From assembly GCA_029266735.1 (NCBI GenBank), contig JAQSWG010000048.1:1-32104 (forward strand): DNA of 32,104 nucleotides, read 5' to 3'. Under the pieces are notes generated by a model, which worked only from the letters and a program-made list of their open reading frames with translations, had not been told where the DNA came from and made no database searches. This document shows, piece by piece, positions 1-6,582 of the stretch; the stretch's first letter is position 1, and each line of letters opens with the position of its first letter. The translations under genes were made by a program, and so were the position numbers. This stretch comes from Ornithinibacter sp. GTDB lineage: Bacteria; Actinomycetota; Actinomycetes; Actinomycetales; Dermatophilaceae.

Positions 1-777
1 GGCATCGCCGCCTTCATCGACGCCGAGCACGCGCTCGATCCCGAGTACGCGAAGAAGCTCGGCGTCGACACCGACGCCCTCCTCGTCTCCCAGCCCGACA
101 CCGGTGAGCAGGCGCTCGAGATCGCCGACATGCTCATCCGCTCCGGCGCGCTCGACATCATCGTCATCGACTCGGTCGCGGCCCTCGTGCCGCGGGCGGA
201 GATCGAGGGCGAGATGGGCGACAGCCACGTCGGCCTCCAGGCCCGCCTCATGTCCCAGGCACTGCGCAAGATCACCGGTGCGCTCAACACGACGGGGACG
301 ACCGCGATCTTCATCAACCAGCTCCGCGAGAAGATCGGGGTGATGTTCGGCTCGCCCGAGACCACGACCGGTGGCAAGGCGCTGAAGTTCTACGCCTCGG
401 TCCGCCTCGACGTGCGGCGCATCGAGACCCTCAAGGACGGCACCGACCCGGTCGGCAACCGCACGCGCTGCAAGGTGGTCAAGAACAAGGTGTCTCCGCC
501 GTTCAAGCAGGCGGAGTTCGACATCCTCTACGGCCAGGGCATCTCCCGCGAGGGCGGCCTCATCGACATGGGCGTCGACCACGGCTTCGTCCGCAAGGCG
601 GGTGCCTGGTACACCTACGACGGCGACCAGCTGGGTCAGGGCAAGGAGAACGCCCGCGCCTTCCTCAAGGACAACCCCGACCTCGCCGACGAGATCGAGA
701 AGAAGATCAAGGAGAAGCTCGGGGTGGGGCCACGAGTCGACGCGCCGGCCGTCCCCGAGGTTCCGGTCGACTTCTGA
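1..777 (+). CDS. recA: Recombinase RecA, 5' end outside the window
   Basis: The reading frame is open from the first base, so the N-terminus, including the Walker A loop, lies upstream. RecA is the ATP-dependent strand-exchange protein of homologous recombination and the co-protease of the SOS response. The visible part starts in the region following Walker A ([13 protein letters not shown]), then shows the Walker B strand [12 protein letters not shown], loop L1 ([18 protein letters not shown]), the conserved [14 protein letters not shown] segment, and loop L2 ([15 protein letters not shown]). It ends with a Lys/Glu-rich helix and a short Pro/Val tail. The stop is at 775-777. recX follows 21 bp downstream on the same strand, the standard bacterial pairing, so the two are probably co-transcribed. 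Nothing in the visible part looks damaged. The identification is certain; only the missing start is unknown. Confidence 0.97.
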   Translation, partial: GIAAFIDAEHALDPEYAKKLGVDTDALLVSQPDTGEQALEIADMLIRSGALDIIVIDSVAALVPRAEIEGEMGDSHVGLQARLMSQALRKITGALNTTGTTAIFINQLREKIGVMFGSPETTTGGKALKFYASVRLDVRRIETLKDGTDPVGNRTRCKVVKNKVSPPFKQAEFDILYGQGISREGGLIDMGVDHGFVRKAGAWYTYDGDQLGQGKENARAFLKDNPDLADEIEKKIKEKLGVGPRVDAPAVPEVPVDF

Positions 778-798
778 CCGGAGCAGGACCGATCCCGG

Positions 799-1365
799 AT
801 GCCGTTCGCCGACTCGCCGACGCATGTCCCCGCTCCGCCCCCGGAGGATCCGGAGGCCGACCCGCGCACCCGCGGCAGGGAGGCCGATCCGCACGACTGG
901 GCGCGCCAGATCGTGCTGCGTCAGCTGACCGCCGCACCTCGCAGCCGCGCCCAGCTCGAACAGGCGCTGAGGAAGAGGAACTGCCCCGACGCCCTCGCCG
1001 CGGCGGTGCTCGACCGGATGGAGGAGGTCGGCCTCGTCGACGACACGGCCTACGCCGGCATGGTCGTCCGCTCGCAGCAGGCCCGCCGTGGGCTGGCGCG
1101 TCGTGCCCTGGCGCAGGAGCTGCACCGCAAGGGCGTCGATGACGAGACCGCACAGGCCGCGCTCGACGACGTCGATCCTCTCGACGAGGAGGACCGGGCC
1201 CGAGCCCTCGTCGCGAACCGGATGCGGTCGATGTCGGGCCTGGACCCGGTGGTGCAGATCCGCCGGCTCGCCGGCATGCTCGCCCGCAAGGGGTACCCGG
1301 CCGAGCTGTCGATGCGGATCGTGCGCGATGCGGTCCGCGAGGCGCCCGAGCACCAGCGCGACTGA
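799..1365 (+). CDS. recX: Regulatory protein RecX
   Basis: A 188-residue protein directly downstream of recA. RecX binds inside the RecA filament groove and inhibits its recombinase and co-protease activities. The N-terminal ~30 residues are Pro/Asp/Glu-rich and probably disordered. From about residue 34 the RecX three-helix repeats begin: ARQIVLRQLTAAPRSRAQLEQALRKRNCP, then a motif around VGLVDDTAYAGMVVRSQQARRGLARRALAQELHRKGV, and a final repeat ending AGMLARKGYPAELSMRIVRDAV. Length and repeat pattern are typical for actinobacterial RecX. The ATG at 799 follows a weak purine-rich stretch (GGAGCAGGA at 780-788) at longer than ideal spacing, so translation may depend on coupling to recA. Confidence is high from both sequence and position. 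Confidence 0.93.
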   Translation: MPFADSPTHVPAPPPEDPEADPRTRGREADPHDWARQIVLRQLTAAPRSRAQLEQALRKRNCPDALAAAVLDRMEEVGLVDDTAYAGMVVRSQQARRGLARRALAQELHRKGVDDETAQAALDDVDPLDEEDRARALVANRMRSMSGLDPVVQIRRLAGMLARKGYPAELSMRIVRDAVREAPEHQRD

Positions 1366-1373
1366 GGATGACT

Positions 1374-1393
1374 GACGGGCGACGAGGCCCGTC
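1374..1393. terminator. Hairpin between recX and the facing yccF-type gene
   Basis: A perfect 7-bp inverted repeat (GACGGGC / GCCCGTC) with a 6-nt loop lies 8 bp after the recX stop, between two convergent genes. Its position fits a bidirectional transcription terminator. There is no T-tract on either side, so a classical Rho-independent terminator is not shown; many actinobacterial candidates look like this. Confidence 0.4.
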
Positions 1394-1412
1394 GAGCTCG
1401 GGGGCGGGTGCC

Positions 1413-1823
1413 TCAGATCGAGTGCAGCGGGCGGTCCTCCGCCGGAAGTGTGTCGGCGGGGACGATCTGCTTTCCGTAGGGCACGAGCGAGATGGGGATC
1501 ATCTTGAGGTTGGCGATCGCCAGTGGGATGCCGATGATCGTGATGGCCTGCACCACCGCCGTCACCACGTGCCCGAGGGCCAGCCACCAGCCGGCGAGTA
1601 CGATCCACACGACGTTGAGCACGACGGCCCCGGCGCCGGCATCCGGCGTGCGCACCACGGCGCGCCCGAACGGCCACAGGGCGTAGTTCGCCATCCGGAA
1701 GGACGCCACACCCAGGGGAATCGTGACGATAAGGACGCAGAACAGCACTCCGGCCAGGGCGTAGCCGATCGCGAGCCAGATGCCGCCAAATACGAGCCAG
1801 ACGATGTTGAGCAGGGTGCGCAC
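1413..1823 (-). CDS. YccF domain membrane protein
   Basis: A 136-residue inner-membrane protein with two YccF (DUF307) repeats. The first begins MRTLLNIVWLVFGGIWLAIGY and contains a second hydrophobic stretch ending in IPLGVASFRMA; the repeat recurs as VVLNVVWIVLAGWWLALGH followed by IIGIPLAIANLKM. The function of YccF proteins is not established. The frame is open further upstream to a GTG at 1838, but the GTG at 1823 is preferred: a good Shine-Dalgarno (GAGAGGA, 1830-1836) lies 6 nt upstream of it, and the protein then begins at the canonical MRTLLN of the family. It converges on recX. The product could alternatively carry a five-residue extension. The family call is confident; the role is unknown. 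Confidence 0.85.
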   Translation of the reverse strand: MRTLLNIVWLVFGGIWLAIGYALAGVLFCVLIVTIPLGVASFRMANYALWPFGRAVVRTPDAGAGAVVLNVVWIVLAGWWLALGHVVTAVVQAITIIGIPLAIANLKMIPISLVPYGKQIVPADTLPAEDRPLHSI

Positions 1824-1887
1824 GAACGGTCCTCTCACGAAGGTCGATGCCGTGTCCAGCCTGTCATGCAGCCTCTGCTGACGTGGC

Positions 1888-2321
1888 TCAGCCCAGGGAG
1901 AGCCGGGCGACGAGCTCGCCGTCCTCCTCCTCGCCGGTCTCGACGAACCCCAGGCTGGCGTACAGCTGCCTCGCGACGACGTTGTCGGGCCGGTACGACA
2001 GGGCGAACGAGGTGTGTCCCGTCTCGGTCCGCAGCAGGCTCAGCGCCTGGACGACGGCAGCCCGACCCAGCCCACGACGCTGCTGCCCGGCGTCGACGAG
2101 GATGCCGCCCAGCCAGCAGCTTCCGTCGGCGTCGTCGATGCCCCACATGAGGAACCCGACGACCGAACCGGACGCGTCGTGCACCGACATCGGGTGCCAC
2201 ACGTCTCCGTATGCGCACATCGCGAGGTAGGCTGGTCGGGGGTGACGGTGAGTCGCGCGACGTCCCTCCAGGTCTCGCGGTCCACCGGGCGAAGGGTCAC
2301 CGTGGGCGTCGTCGGGGGCAC
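1888..2321 (-). pseudogene. Frameshifted GNAT acetyltransferase
   Basis: Two leftward frames together resemble one small GNAT N-acetyltransferase. The N-terminal piece starts at GTG 2321 (PPTTPTVTLRPVDRETWRDVARLTVTPDQ) and loses the frame near 2245. The rest continues in another frame as AYLAMCAYGDVWHPMSV, with the acetyl-CoA loop GQQRRGLGRAA and a C-terminal NVVARQLYASLGFVETG, to the stop at 1888. In relatives I recall of this type, a short segment containing a Phe-Val motif sits between the two halves, so a few codons also seem to be missing. The start has a clean -10 (TAGGCT) six bases upstream, suggesting decay is recent or that the break is a sequencing error. Alternatively an internal start (ATG 2220) could yield a truncated 110-residue protein that retains the acetyl-CoA site. 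Confidence 0.65.
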
Positions 2322-2327
2322 CCGGGC

Positions 2328-2333
2328 AGCCTA
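2328..2333 (-). promoter_or_regulatory. -10 element of leaderless promoter for the GNAT remnant
   Basis: TAGGCT on the minus strand ends 6 nt before the GTG at 2321, placing transcription start at or next to the start codon. No -35 is recognisable and there is no Shine-Dalgarno. Confidence 0.6.
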
Positions 2334-2393
2334 GGCCGCGCGGTGATCCCCCCGCCCACTACGGTGGGCATCGAGGCATCGAGAGGAGCAGAG

Positions 2394-2651
2394 ATGAACA
2401 CCATCACGAGGGATGGAGCGACGTGGGAACTCAGGGCACCGGGTAACGTCCACTACTCGACCCGCAGGGAGGACGGGCTCGTCTTCCTCCATGCCAACCC
2501 CAGGTGCACTCACCTTGCCTCGGCAGATGCGGTGCCCCTGTCGCCGAAGATCGTGGGCACCCTCTGGGAGAAGGACGCCGAGACCAGCGCCAGCACGAAC
2601 GACAACGACGTCCAGTGGTGCGAGGACTGCGCGACGCAGAGGGTCGACTGA
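2394..2651 (+). CDS. Small cysteine-containing protein of unknown function
   Basis: An 85-residue soluble protein that I do not recognise. The ATG at 2394 has a strong Shine-Dalgarno (GAGAGGAG, ending about 5 nt upstream), which argues for a real gene; the frame is open further 5' but without a better start. The sequence begins MNTITRDGATWELRAPGNVHYSTRR and has one Cys in NPRCTHLAS and a CxxC pair in the C-terminal WCEDCATQ. Three Cys plus several His could form a small metal site or a redox pair, but this is only inference. There is no signal peptide or membrane segment. It is divergent from the broken acetyltransferase and followed by about 390 bp of apparently non-coding DNA. Confidence 0.65.
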   Translation: MNTITRDGATWELRAPGNVHYSTRREDGLVFLHANPRCTHLASADAVPLSPKIVGTLWEKDAETSASTNDNDVQWCEDCATQRVD

Positions 2652-3040
2652 GGAGAGCGGCCGGCTGGTCGGGCCGCCCCGGTCCCTTGGGCCTGCATTC
2701 TGGCGAGGCGGGGCTGGGAGGCAGCGGCGGCGACGGTGGCCCGGGTAGCTGACCCGAGAACCGCAGATCTCGCCTTCTGACGGACAAGAGTTCCTCCAGC
2801 GGCCGGCAGAGGCCGCTGCCGCACGACGAGCCGGCGGGACCGGATCGTCCCGACACCCCCATCACGCCGCGTCGGTCGAAGGATCGCAGGGCTGCGCGGA
2901 CATCCAGTGAAATGTCGATATTGCTGGGGATCAGAAGCCCTCGCGTGTGATTGGCAGAGGGTGGACGTCACCCACATTGAGGCGGACACTCGAAGCAGTC
3001 CCCGCCGGGTGTGGGCAAATCGTCGAAGGGGAGACGCGCC
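2652..3040. other. Non-coding stretch with one hairpin
   Basis: About 390 bp with no convincing gene on either strand; the open frames here have no start signals and a composition typical of GC-rich chance frames. The stretch has a local drop in GC around 2905-2960. The only clear structure is a perfect 8-bp inverted repeat, CAGCGGCC / GGCCGCTG, with a 6-nt loop at 2797-2818. It is roughly 145 bp after the preceding gene and lacks a T-tract, so its role as a terminator is doubtful. Confidence 0.5.
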
Positions 3041-3229
3041 ATGTGGATGCTGATCGGGACCATCGCGCTGTTTGCGCTCCTGGTGCTCGCGTTCAAGGTG
3101 ATGGAACGCCGGGCATCAAGGGCTGAGAGCGTCGGGGAGGACCTGTCCGCGATCGCCTTTCGGCGCCTCGGAAGGAACGACCCGTACGGTGGCGGCGGAT
3201 CGGGAGACGGTGGCGGGGGTGGCTCTTAG
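3041..3229 (+). CDS. Small single-pass membrane protein with Gly-rich tail
   Basis: A 62-residue protein of unknown function. It begins MWMLIGTIALFALLVLAFKVM, a single hydrophobic helix at the very N-terminus, followed by a basic stretch (ERRASR) and a C-terminal Gly/Ser-rich low-complexity tail (YGGGGSGDGGGGGS). The ATG at 3041 is favoured because a strong Shine-Dalgarno (AAGGGGAGA, 3026-3034) is 6 nt upstream; a GTG at 3011 in the same frame has no such signal. The helix followed by basic residues predicts a cytoplasmic C-terminus. No neighbour hints at a role. It may be real but its conservation cannot be judged from the sequence alone. Confidence 0.55.
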   Translation: MWMLIGTIALFALLVLAFKVMERRASRAESVGEDLSAIAFRRLGRNDPYGGGGSGDGGGGGS

Positions 3230-3325
3230 TCTCATCGGGCAGCGTCCTCGTCATACCCTCCGGCGCTGCCTCCCGTGACACGCACTGGTCCGGCTCGCAA
3301 TGGGTTCTGCGCCACCGCTCGTCGA

Positions 3326-3781
3326 CTACCCCGGTGAGGAGAGGGCGCACCTGATCGCTCGCGCGTCGCTGTCTCGGAGCGCCTTCTCGCGTTCTGGGGG
3401 ATCGACCTTGAAGGGTTCCCCCAGGCCGTCTCCTGAGTAGCGAGGGATGACGTGAAGGTGGAAGTGGGGGACCGTCTGAAAGGCGACCTCGCCATCACAG
3501 ACAAGGAGGTTGATCCCCTGGCAGCCCATGCTTGAGCGGCGCAGGGCCTGTGCCATGTCGTGACCGACCGACCACACGTGAGCGCCGGTTGCTGGGTCGA
3601 GGTCTTCAAGGCCCTCTGCGTGCCCACGTGGCACCACGAGGAGGTGTCCGTGCGTGACGGGGTTCAGGTCCATCCAGACGGCAACGGTCTCGTCCTCGTA
3701 GACCATGCTTGCCTCCGCTTGACGCGCGACGATGGCACAGAAGATGCACCCGTTCGTCGCCGCTGTCGCGTTCTGCGTCAT
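3326..3781 (-). CDS. HIT family nucleotide hydrolase/transferase
   Basis: A 151-residue histidine-triad protein. These are homodimeric nucleotide-binding enzymes that hydrolyse or transfer NMP groups, for example from adenosine phosphoramidates or dinucleoside polyphosphates. An N-terminal CxxC (GCIFCAIV, Cys12 and Cys15) probably binds zinc with downstream His residues. The core shows NPVTHGHLLVVPRGHAEGL and the catalytic histidine triad HFHLHV (106-110) in VPHFHLHVIPRY. The frame is open upstream to 3901, but the start at 3781 (MTQNATAATNGCIFC) gives the usual length and places the zinc motif at the normal distance. The C-terminal 30 residues are charged and less typical. The exact substrate cannot be told from sequence. 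Confidence 0.88.
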   Translation of the reverse strand: MTQNATAATNGCIFCAIVARQAEASMVYEDETVAVWMDLNPVTHGHLLVVPRGHAEGLEDLDPATGAHVWSVGHDMAQALRRSSMGCQGINLLVCDGEVAFQTVPHFHLHVIPRYSGDGLGEPFKVDPPEREKALRDSDARAIRCALSSPG

Positions 3782-4049
3782 GCGCAATGGTCCCAGTGCG
3801 TCCAGACAGGTGCGACCCAGTTGGAGCCAGACCCTGACCTCTAGCGACCGCTCATCGGCACATCCGGTAACGCGCCGCGTGTACCCATAGCGCGGGTGCA
3901 TGGACGTCGTGGCATGGGGTCGAGAACCACGAACCGTGCGGTGCGGTTGCTGGATGGCTCGATCGAGTGGTCGGCCGTGGTTGGGACGGGGACCCGACGT
4001 GGTGGCGGTTCAGTTGGCCACTCTTCCGGGCCAAGCGCTCGGAAGGGTT

Positions 4050-4292
4050 TCACTCAGTGCAGTCGCCACCGCTGTTGAAGATCGCCCGGAACATCCCGTC
4101 CAACCCGGGGCCGCTCTGGACAGCCCTTTCGAACATCCCGAACGCGGCGTGCGTGCTGGTCATGTTGCACGCCCCAGTGAGTCCCTCGTTCGGCGTGGGG
4201 CCGGGTGCTGCCGCGGCCACGCCCCCTGACAGGACAAGGCCCACAAGCACAAGCGAAAACACGACGGTTCCTCGTCGTAAGAGTCCGGACAT
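4050..4292 (-). CDS. Small secreted protein with conserved Cys
   Basis: An 80-residue predicted secreted protein. The N-terminus is a textbook signal peptide: a basic start (MSGLLRRG), a hydrophobic core (VVFSLVLVGLVLSGG) and an Ala-rich cleavage region (VAAAAPG, about residues 24-30). The mature peptide of about 50 residues carries GLTGACNMTSTHAAFGMFERAV and ends MFRAIFNSGGDCTE, with two Cys that may form a disulfide. I recall similar short actinobacterial exported peptides with a GACNM motif, of unknown function. The ATG at 4292 has one of the best ribosome sites in the window, AGGAGG 5 nt upstream. A promoter-like TTGACA-N17-CAGCCT lies on the same strand at 4351-4379, so the gene probably has a true 5' leader of about 50 nt. 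Confidence 0.75.
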   Translation of the reverse strand: MSGLLRRGTVVFSLVLVGLVLSGGVAAAAPGPTPNEGLTGACNMTSTHAAFGMFERAVQSGPGLDGMFRAIFNSGGDCTE

Positions 4293-4340
4293 TTTGGCCT
4301 CCTGTCGCCGAACTCAGCCGGGGATGGATGCCCGTACCCC

Positions 4341-4379
4341 GGACCTGTCAAGGCTGCTCCGACTGAAAGGACCTGTCAA
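4341..4379. repeat. Two 11-bp direct repeats next to the integrase relic
   Basis: GGACCTGTCAA occurs at 4341-4351 and again, identical, at 4369-4379; the copies are 28 bp apart from start to start, close to three helical turns. They lie inside the degenerate 3' end of the recombinase remnant and upstream of the secreted-peptide gene. They could be arm-type recombinase sites, operator repeats or duplicated promoter elements (each contains TTGACA on the minus strand). Confidence 0.6.
4351..4379 (-). promoter_or_regulatory. Possible sigma70-type promoter for the secreted peptide gene
   Basis: On the minus strand a perfect -35 (TTGACA, 4374-4379) is followed after exactly 17 bp by CAGCCT (4351-4356), a -10 variant similar to those used elsewhere in this window. 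It would transcribe the gene starting at 4292 with a leader of roughly 50 nt. The -35 is part of an 11-bp sequence that is repeated at 4341-4351, so it may instead be a protein-binding repeat. Confidence 0.45.
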
Positions 4380-4733
4380 TGGCCCACCAGTCGCCACGTC
4401 GCTGTGCCTCAGCAGCCCACGCAGCTCGTGGGTTGACCACATCAGCGCTAGGCGCAGCGTGTCCTCAGCGGGCAGGTCGTAGCGCCTCGGCGCCCCCTTC
4501 GGAATGCCTATGCTCCAGCCGAGAATGGACGGGAGGGCGATGACAGCGGCCCTGCGGGTGTTGGGCTGTCTTTGGCCCGCAGCCGCTCAGCCGGGTGAAC
4601 AGAGTCGCGTACGACACCAGGGTCGACTGCCACAGCCCCTTCTCCAGCGCTACGTCGAGCAGGGTCTGTCGGACGGTGGGCATGGTTCCACCGTTGTCGA
4701 GATGAACCTCCACGCCGTTACCCTTGACCCGCC

Positions 4734-6251
4734 ATGACCGCAGCAAAGACCTACGACGTCCGCACCCACGGGTGCCAGATGAACGTCCACGACTCCGAGC
4801 GGCTCGCCGGCCTGCTCGAGACGGCCGGCTACGTCGACGTCGCCAGCGTGCCCGTGGACCGTCGGCCGGACGTCGCCGACGTCGTCGTCTTCAACACCTG
4901 CGCCGTGCGCGAGAACGCCGACAACAAGCTGTACGGCAACCTGGGCCAGCTGCGACCGGCGAAGACCGCCAACCCGGACCTCCAGATCGCCGTGGGCGGG
5001 TGCATGGCCCAGAAGGACCGAGCGACGATCGTCCAACGCGCTCCCTGGGTGGACGTCGTCTTCGGCACCAACAACATCGCCAGCCTGCCGGCGCTGCTCG
5101 ACCGGGCCCGCCACAACAAGCGCGCAGAGGTCGAGATCCTCGAGTCGCTCGAGACGTTTCCCTCGACCCTGCCCACGCGCAGAGACTCCGCCTTCGCCGG
5201 CTGGGTGTCGATCTCCGTGGGATGCAACAACACGTGCACGTTCTGCATCGTGCCCAGCCTGCGCGGCAAGGAGCAGGACCGGCGCCCCGGTGACGTCCTG
5301 GCAGAGGTCGAGGCCCTCGTCGCCCAGGGCGTCGTCGAGGTGACGCTGTTGGGCCAGAACGTCAACACCTACGGTGTGGAGTTCGGCGACCGACTCGCCT
5401 TCGGCAAGCTTTTGCGCTCGTGTGGCGAGATTGACGGACTCGAGCGAGTGCGGTTCACCAGCCCGCACCCTGCAGCGTTCACCGACGACGTCATCGCCGC
5501 GATGGCCGAGACCCCCAACGTCATGCCGAGCCTCCACATGCCGCTGCAGTCCGGCTCCGACCGGGTCCTGAAGGCGATGCGGCGCAGCTACCGGAGCGAG
5601 AGGTTCCTCCGGATCATCGACGCCGTCCACTCCGCGATCCCCGACGCCGCCATCACCACCGACCTCATCGTCGGCTTCCCCGGCGAGACCGAGGAGGACT
5701 TCGCCGAAACACTCCGGGTCGTCGAGGCGTCGCGCTTCTCCAGCGCATTCACCTTCCAGTACTCGGTCCGGGCCGGCACCCCGGCGGCGACGATGCCCGA
5801 CCAGGTGCCGAAGGCTGTCGTGCAGGAGCGCTTCGACCGGCTCATCGCCCTCCAGGAGCGCGTGTCCTGGGCGGAGAACCGGGCCGTGGAGGGCAGCGAG
5901 GTCGAGGTGCTCGTCGCACCCGGCGAGGGCCGCAAGGACGGCGCCACCTCCCGCATGAGCGGTCGCGCCCGGGACAACCGGCTCGTCCACTTCGCCGTGC
6001 CCGAGCGGGCCGAGCGTCCGAGGCCGGGAGACCTCGTGACCGTCGGCGTCACCTACGGCGCCCCGCACCACCTCGTGGCCGACTCCGCTCTGAGCGGTGG
6101 TCCGTTCGTCGTGCGTCGCACCGCGGGTGGCGACGCCTGGGCGGCCCTCCAGGACGCCCCCGTGCCCGGCAAGCCCGCGGTGTCGCTCGGGATGCCGTCG
6201 ATCGGTCGGCCGTCACCGACAGCCGCGCCGGCGTCGGTGTGCTCCGCCTGA
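4734..6251 (+). CDS. miaB: tRNA-2-methylthio-N6-dimethylallyladenosine synthase MiaB
   Basis: A 505-residue radical-SAM methylthiotransferase that converts i6A37 to ms2i6A37 in tRNAs reading UNN codons. The N-terminal MTTase domain ([16 protein letters not shown]) carries the auxiliary [4Fe-4S] ligands Cys14, Cys56 (FNTCAVRE) and Cys90 (GGCMAQK). The radical-SAM cluster motif CNNTCTFC gives Cys164, Cys168 and Cys171. A TRAM-like region (EVEVLVAP onward, about 400-460) binds tRNA, followed by a ~45-residue Pro/Ala-rich tail common in actinobacterial copies. The ATG at 4734 places Cys14 at the expected position. miaA, which makes the i6A substrate, is 2.7 kb downstream, matching the usual actinobacterial recA-recX-miaB-miaA neighbourhood. 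All key residues are present. Confidence 0.97.
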   Translation: MTAAKTYDVRTHGCQMNVHDSERLAGLLETAGYVDVASVPVDRRPDVADVVVFNTCAVRENADNKLYGNLGQLRPAKTANPDLQIAVGGCMAQKDRATIVQRAPWVDVVFGTNNIASLPALLDRARHNKRAEVEILESLETFPSTLPTRRDSAFAGWVSISVGCNNTCTFCIVPSLRGKEQDRRPGDVLAEVEALVAQGVVEVTLLGQNVNTYGVEFGDRLAFGKLLRSCGEIDGLERVRFTSPHPAAFTDDVIAAMAETPNVMPSLHMPLQSGSDRVLKAMRRSYRSERFLRIIDAVHSAIPDAAITTDLIVGFPGETEEDFAETLRVVEASRFSSAFTFQYSVRAGTPAATMPDQVPKAVVQERFDRLIALQERVSWAENRAVEGSEVEVLVAPGEGRKDGATSRMSGRARDNRLVHFAVPERAERPRPGDLVTVGVTYGAPHHLVADSALSGGPFVVRRTAGGDAWAALQDAPVPGKPAVSLGMPSIGRPSPTAAPASVCSA

Positions 6252-6253
6252 GG

Positions 6254-6532
6254 TCAGCTCACCAGGAGAGCCGCCCCCGCGATGAGCGCAGTGACGACCG
6301 CGAGCCCGAGAGCGGCGAGCACCTGTGCGCGGCGCGCGCCGGGACGAGCTCGGCCCGTATCCGGACGAGGTGAACTCGCGGCGGCATACAGCGTCGTGGG
6401 GTCGAACGGCTCCAGGTTGAGCGGCGGCAACCCTGAGGTGTTGTGGGGCAACTGATTTCCCTTCGATGGGGCGGTGGGAACTGCCCCAATCGTAGGTTTC
6501 GGCCGTCGACGTCCGCCGGAGAACCGGCTCAT
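6254..6532 (-). CDS. Small tail-anchored membrane protein
   Basis: A protein of about 92 residues of unknown function, facing miaB with only 2 bp between the stops. The N-terminal two thirds are hydrophilic and Pro-rich (MSRFSGGRRRPKPTIGAVPT, later NTSGLPPLNLEPFDPTTLYAAA). The end is a single predicted transmembrane helix, AQVLAALGLAVVTALIAGAALLVS, that finishes at the C-terminus, so the protein would be tail-anchored with its N-terminus in the cytoplasm. The frame is open further 5' into the flavoprotein gene; the start at 6532 was chosen because it does not overlap that gene, and its ribosome site is weak. It may be translated from a transcript shared with the upstream flavoprotein, 50 bp away. 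The C-terminal helix is the best argument that it is real. Confidence 0.55.
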   Translation of the reverse strand: MSRFSGGRRRPKPTIGAVPTAPSKGNQLPHNTSGLPPLNLEPFDPTTLYAAASSPRPDTGRARPGARRAQVLAALGLAVVTALIAGAALLVS

Positions 6533-6582
6533 CCGGGCGAACAGTGGCCGAACGGCTGAGTTCTTCGTCGGCCGCGGCACGG

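Larger units (their letters stand above)
4314..4683 (-). pseudogene. Decayed tyrosine recombinase (phage-type integrase)
   Basis: Two leftward frames resemble the N-terminal half of a tyrosine recombinase. The first, from ATG 4683, reads MPTVRQTLLDVALEKGLWQ and then STLVSYATLFTRLSG, the usual SAM-like core-binding start in which a 'GL..STL.SY..L..RL' pattern is diagnostic. After about 4575 the match moves to another frame: NTRRAAVIALPSILGWSIGI, then PKGAPRRYDLPAEDTLRLAL and STHELRGLL, the linker into the catalytic domain. About 25 residues between the two parts appear lost. The similarity stops at about 4410, exactly where the 'GLR.GEA' arginine motif should follow; none of the catalytic R-H-R-Y residues remain. 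The frame then runs on meaninglessly to a stop at 4314. It is a dead relic. No tRNA or complete attachment site was seen beside it. Confidence 0.7.

Noticed and set aside
2797-2818. Rho-independent terminator
   Set aside because: The stem is perfect but there is no T-tract and it lies about 145 bp from the nearest gene end; it is listed only as a hairpin in the non-coding stretch.
3782-3901. N-terminal extension of the HIT protein to an upstream start
   Set aside because: The extension has no homology and would put the zinc-binding CxxC 40 residues too far from the N-terminus.
4293-4733. tRNA gene or complete attachment site next to the integrase remnant
   Set aside because: No cloverleaf-like sequence was found on either strand, and the only repeats are the 11-bp pair, which is too close together to flank an element.
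4465-4746. A 93-codon leftward frame as an intact gene
   Set aside because: Its start overlaps miaB, only its first half resembles a protein family, and the match continues in a different frame, so it is better explained as part of the integrase relic.
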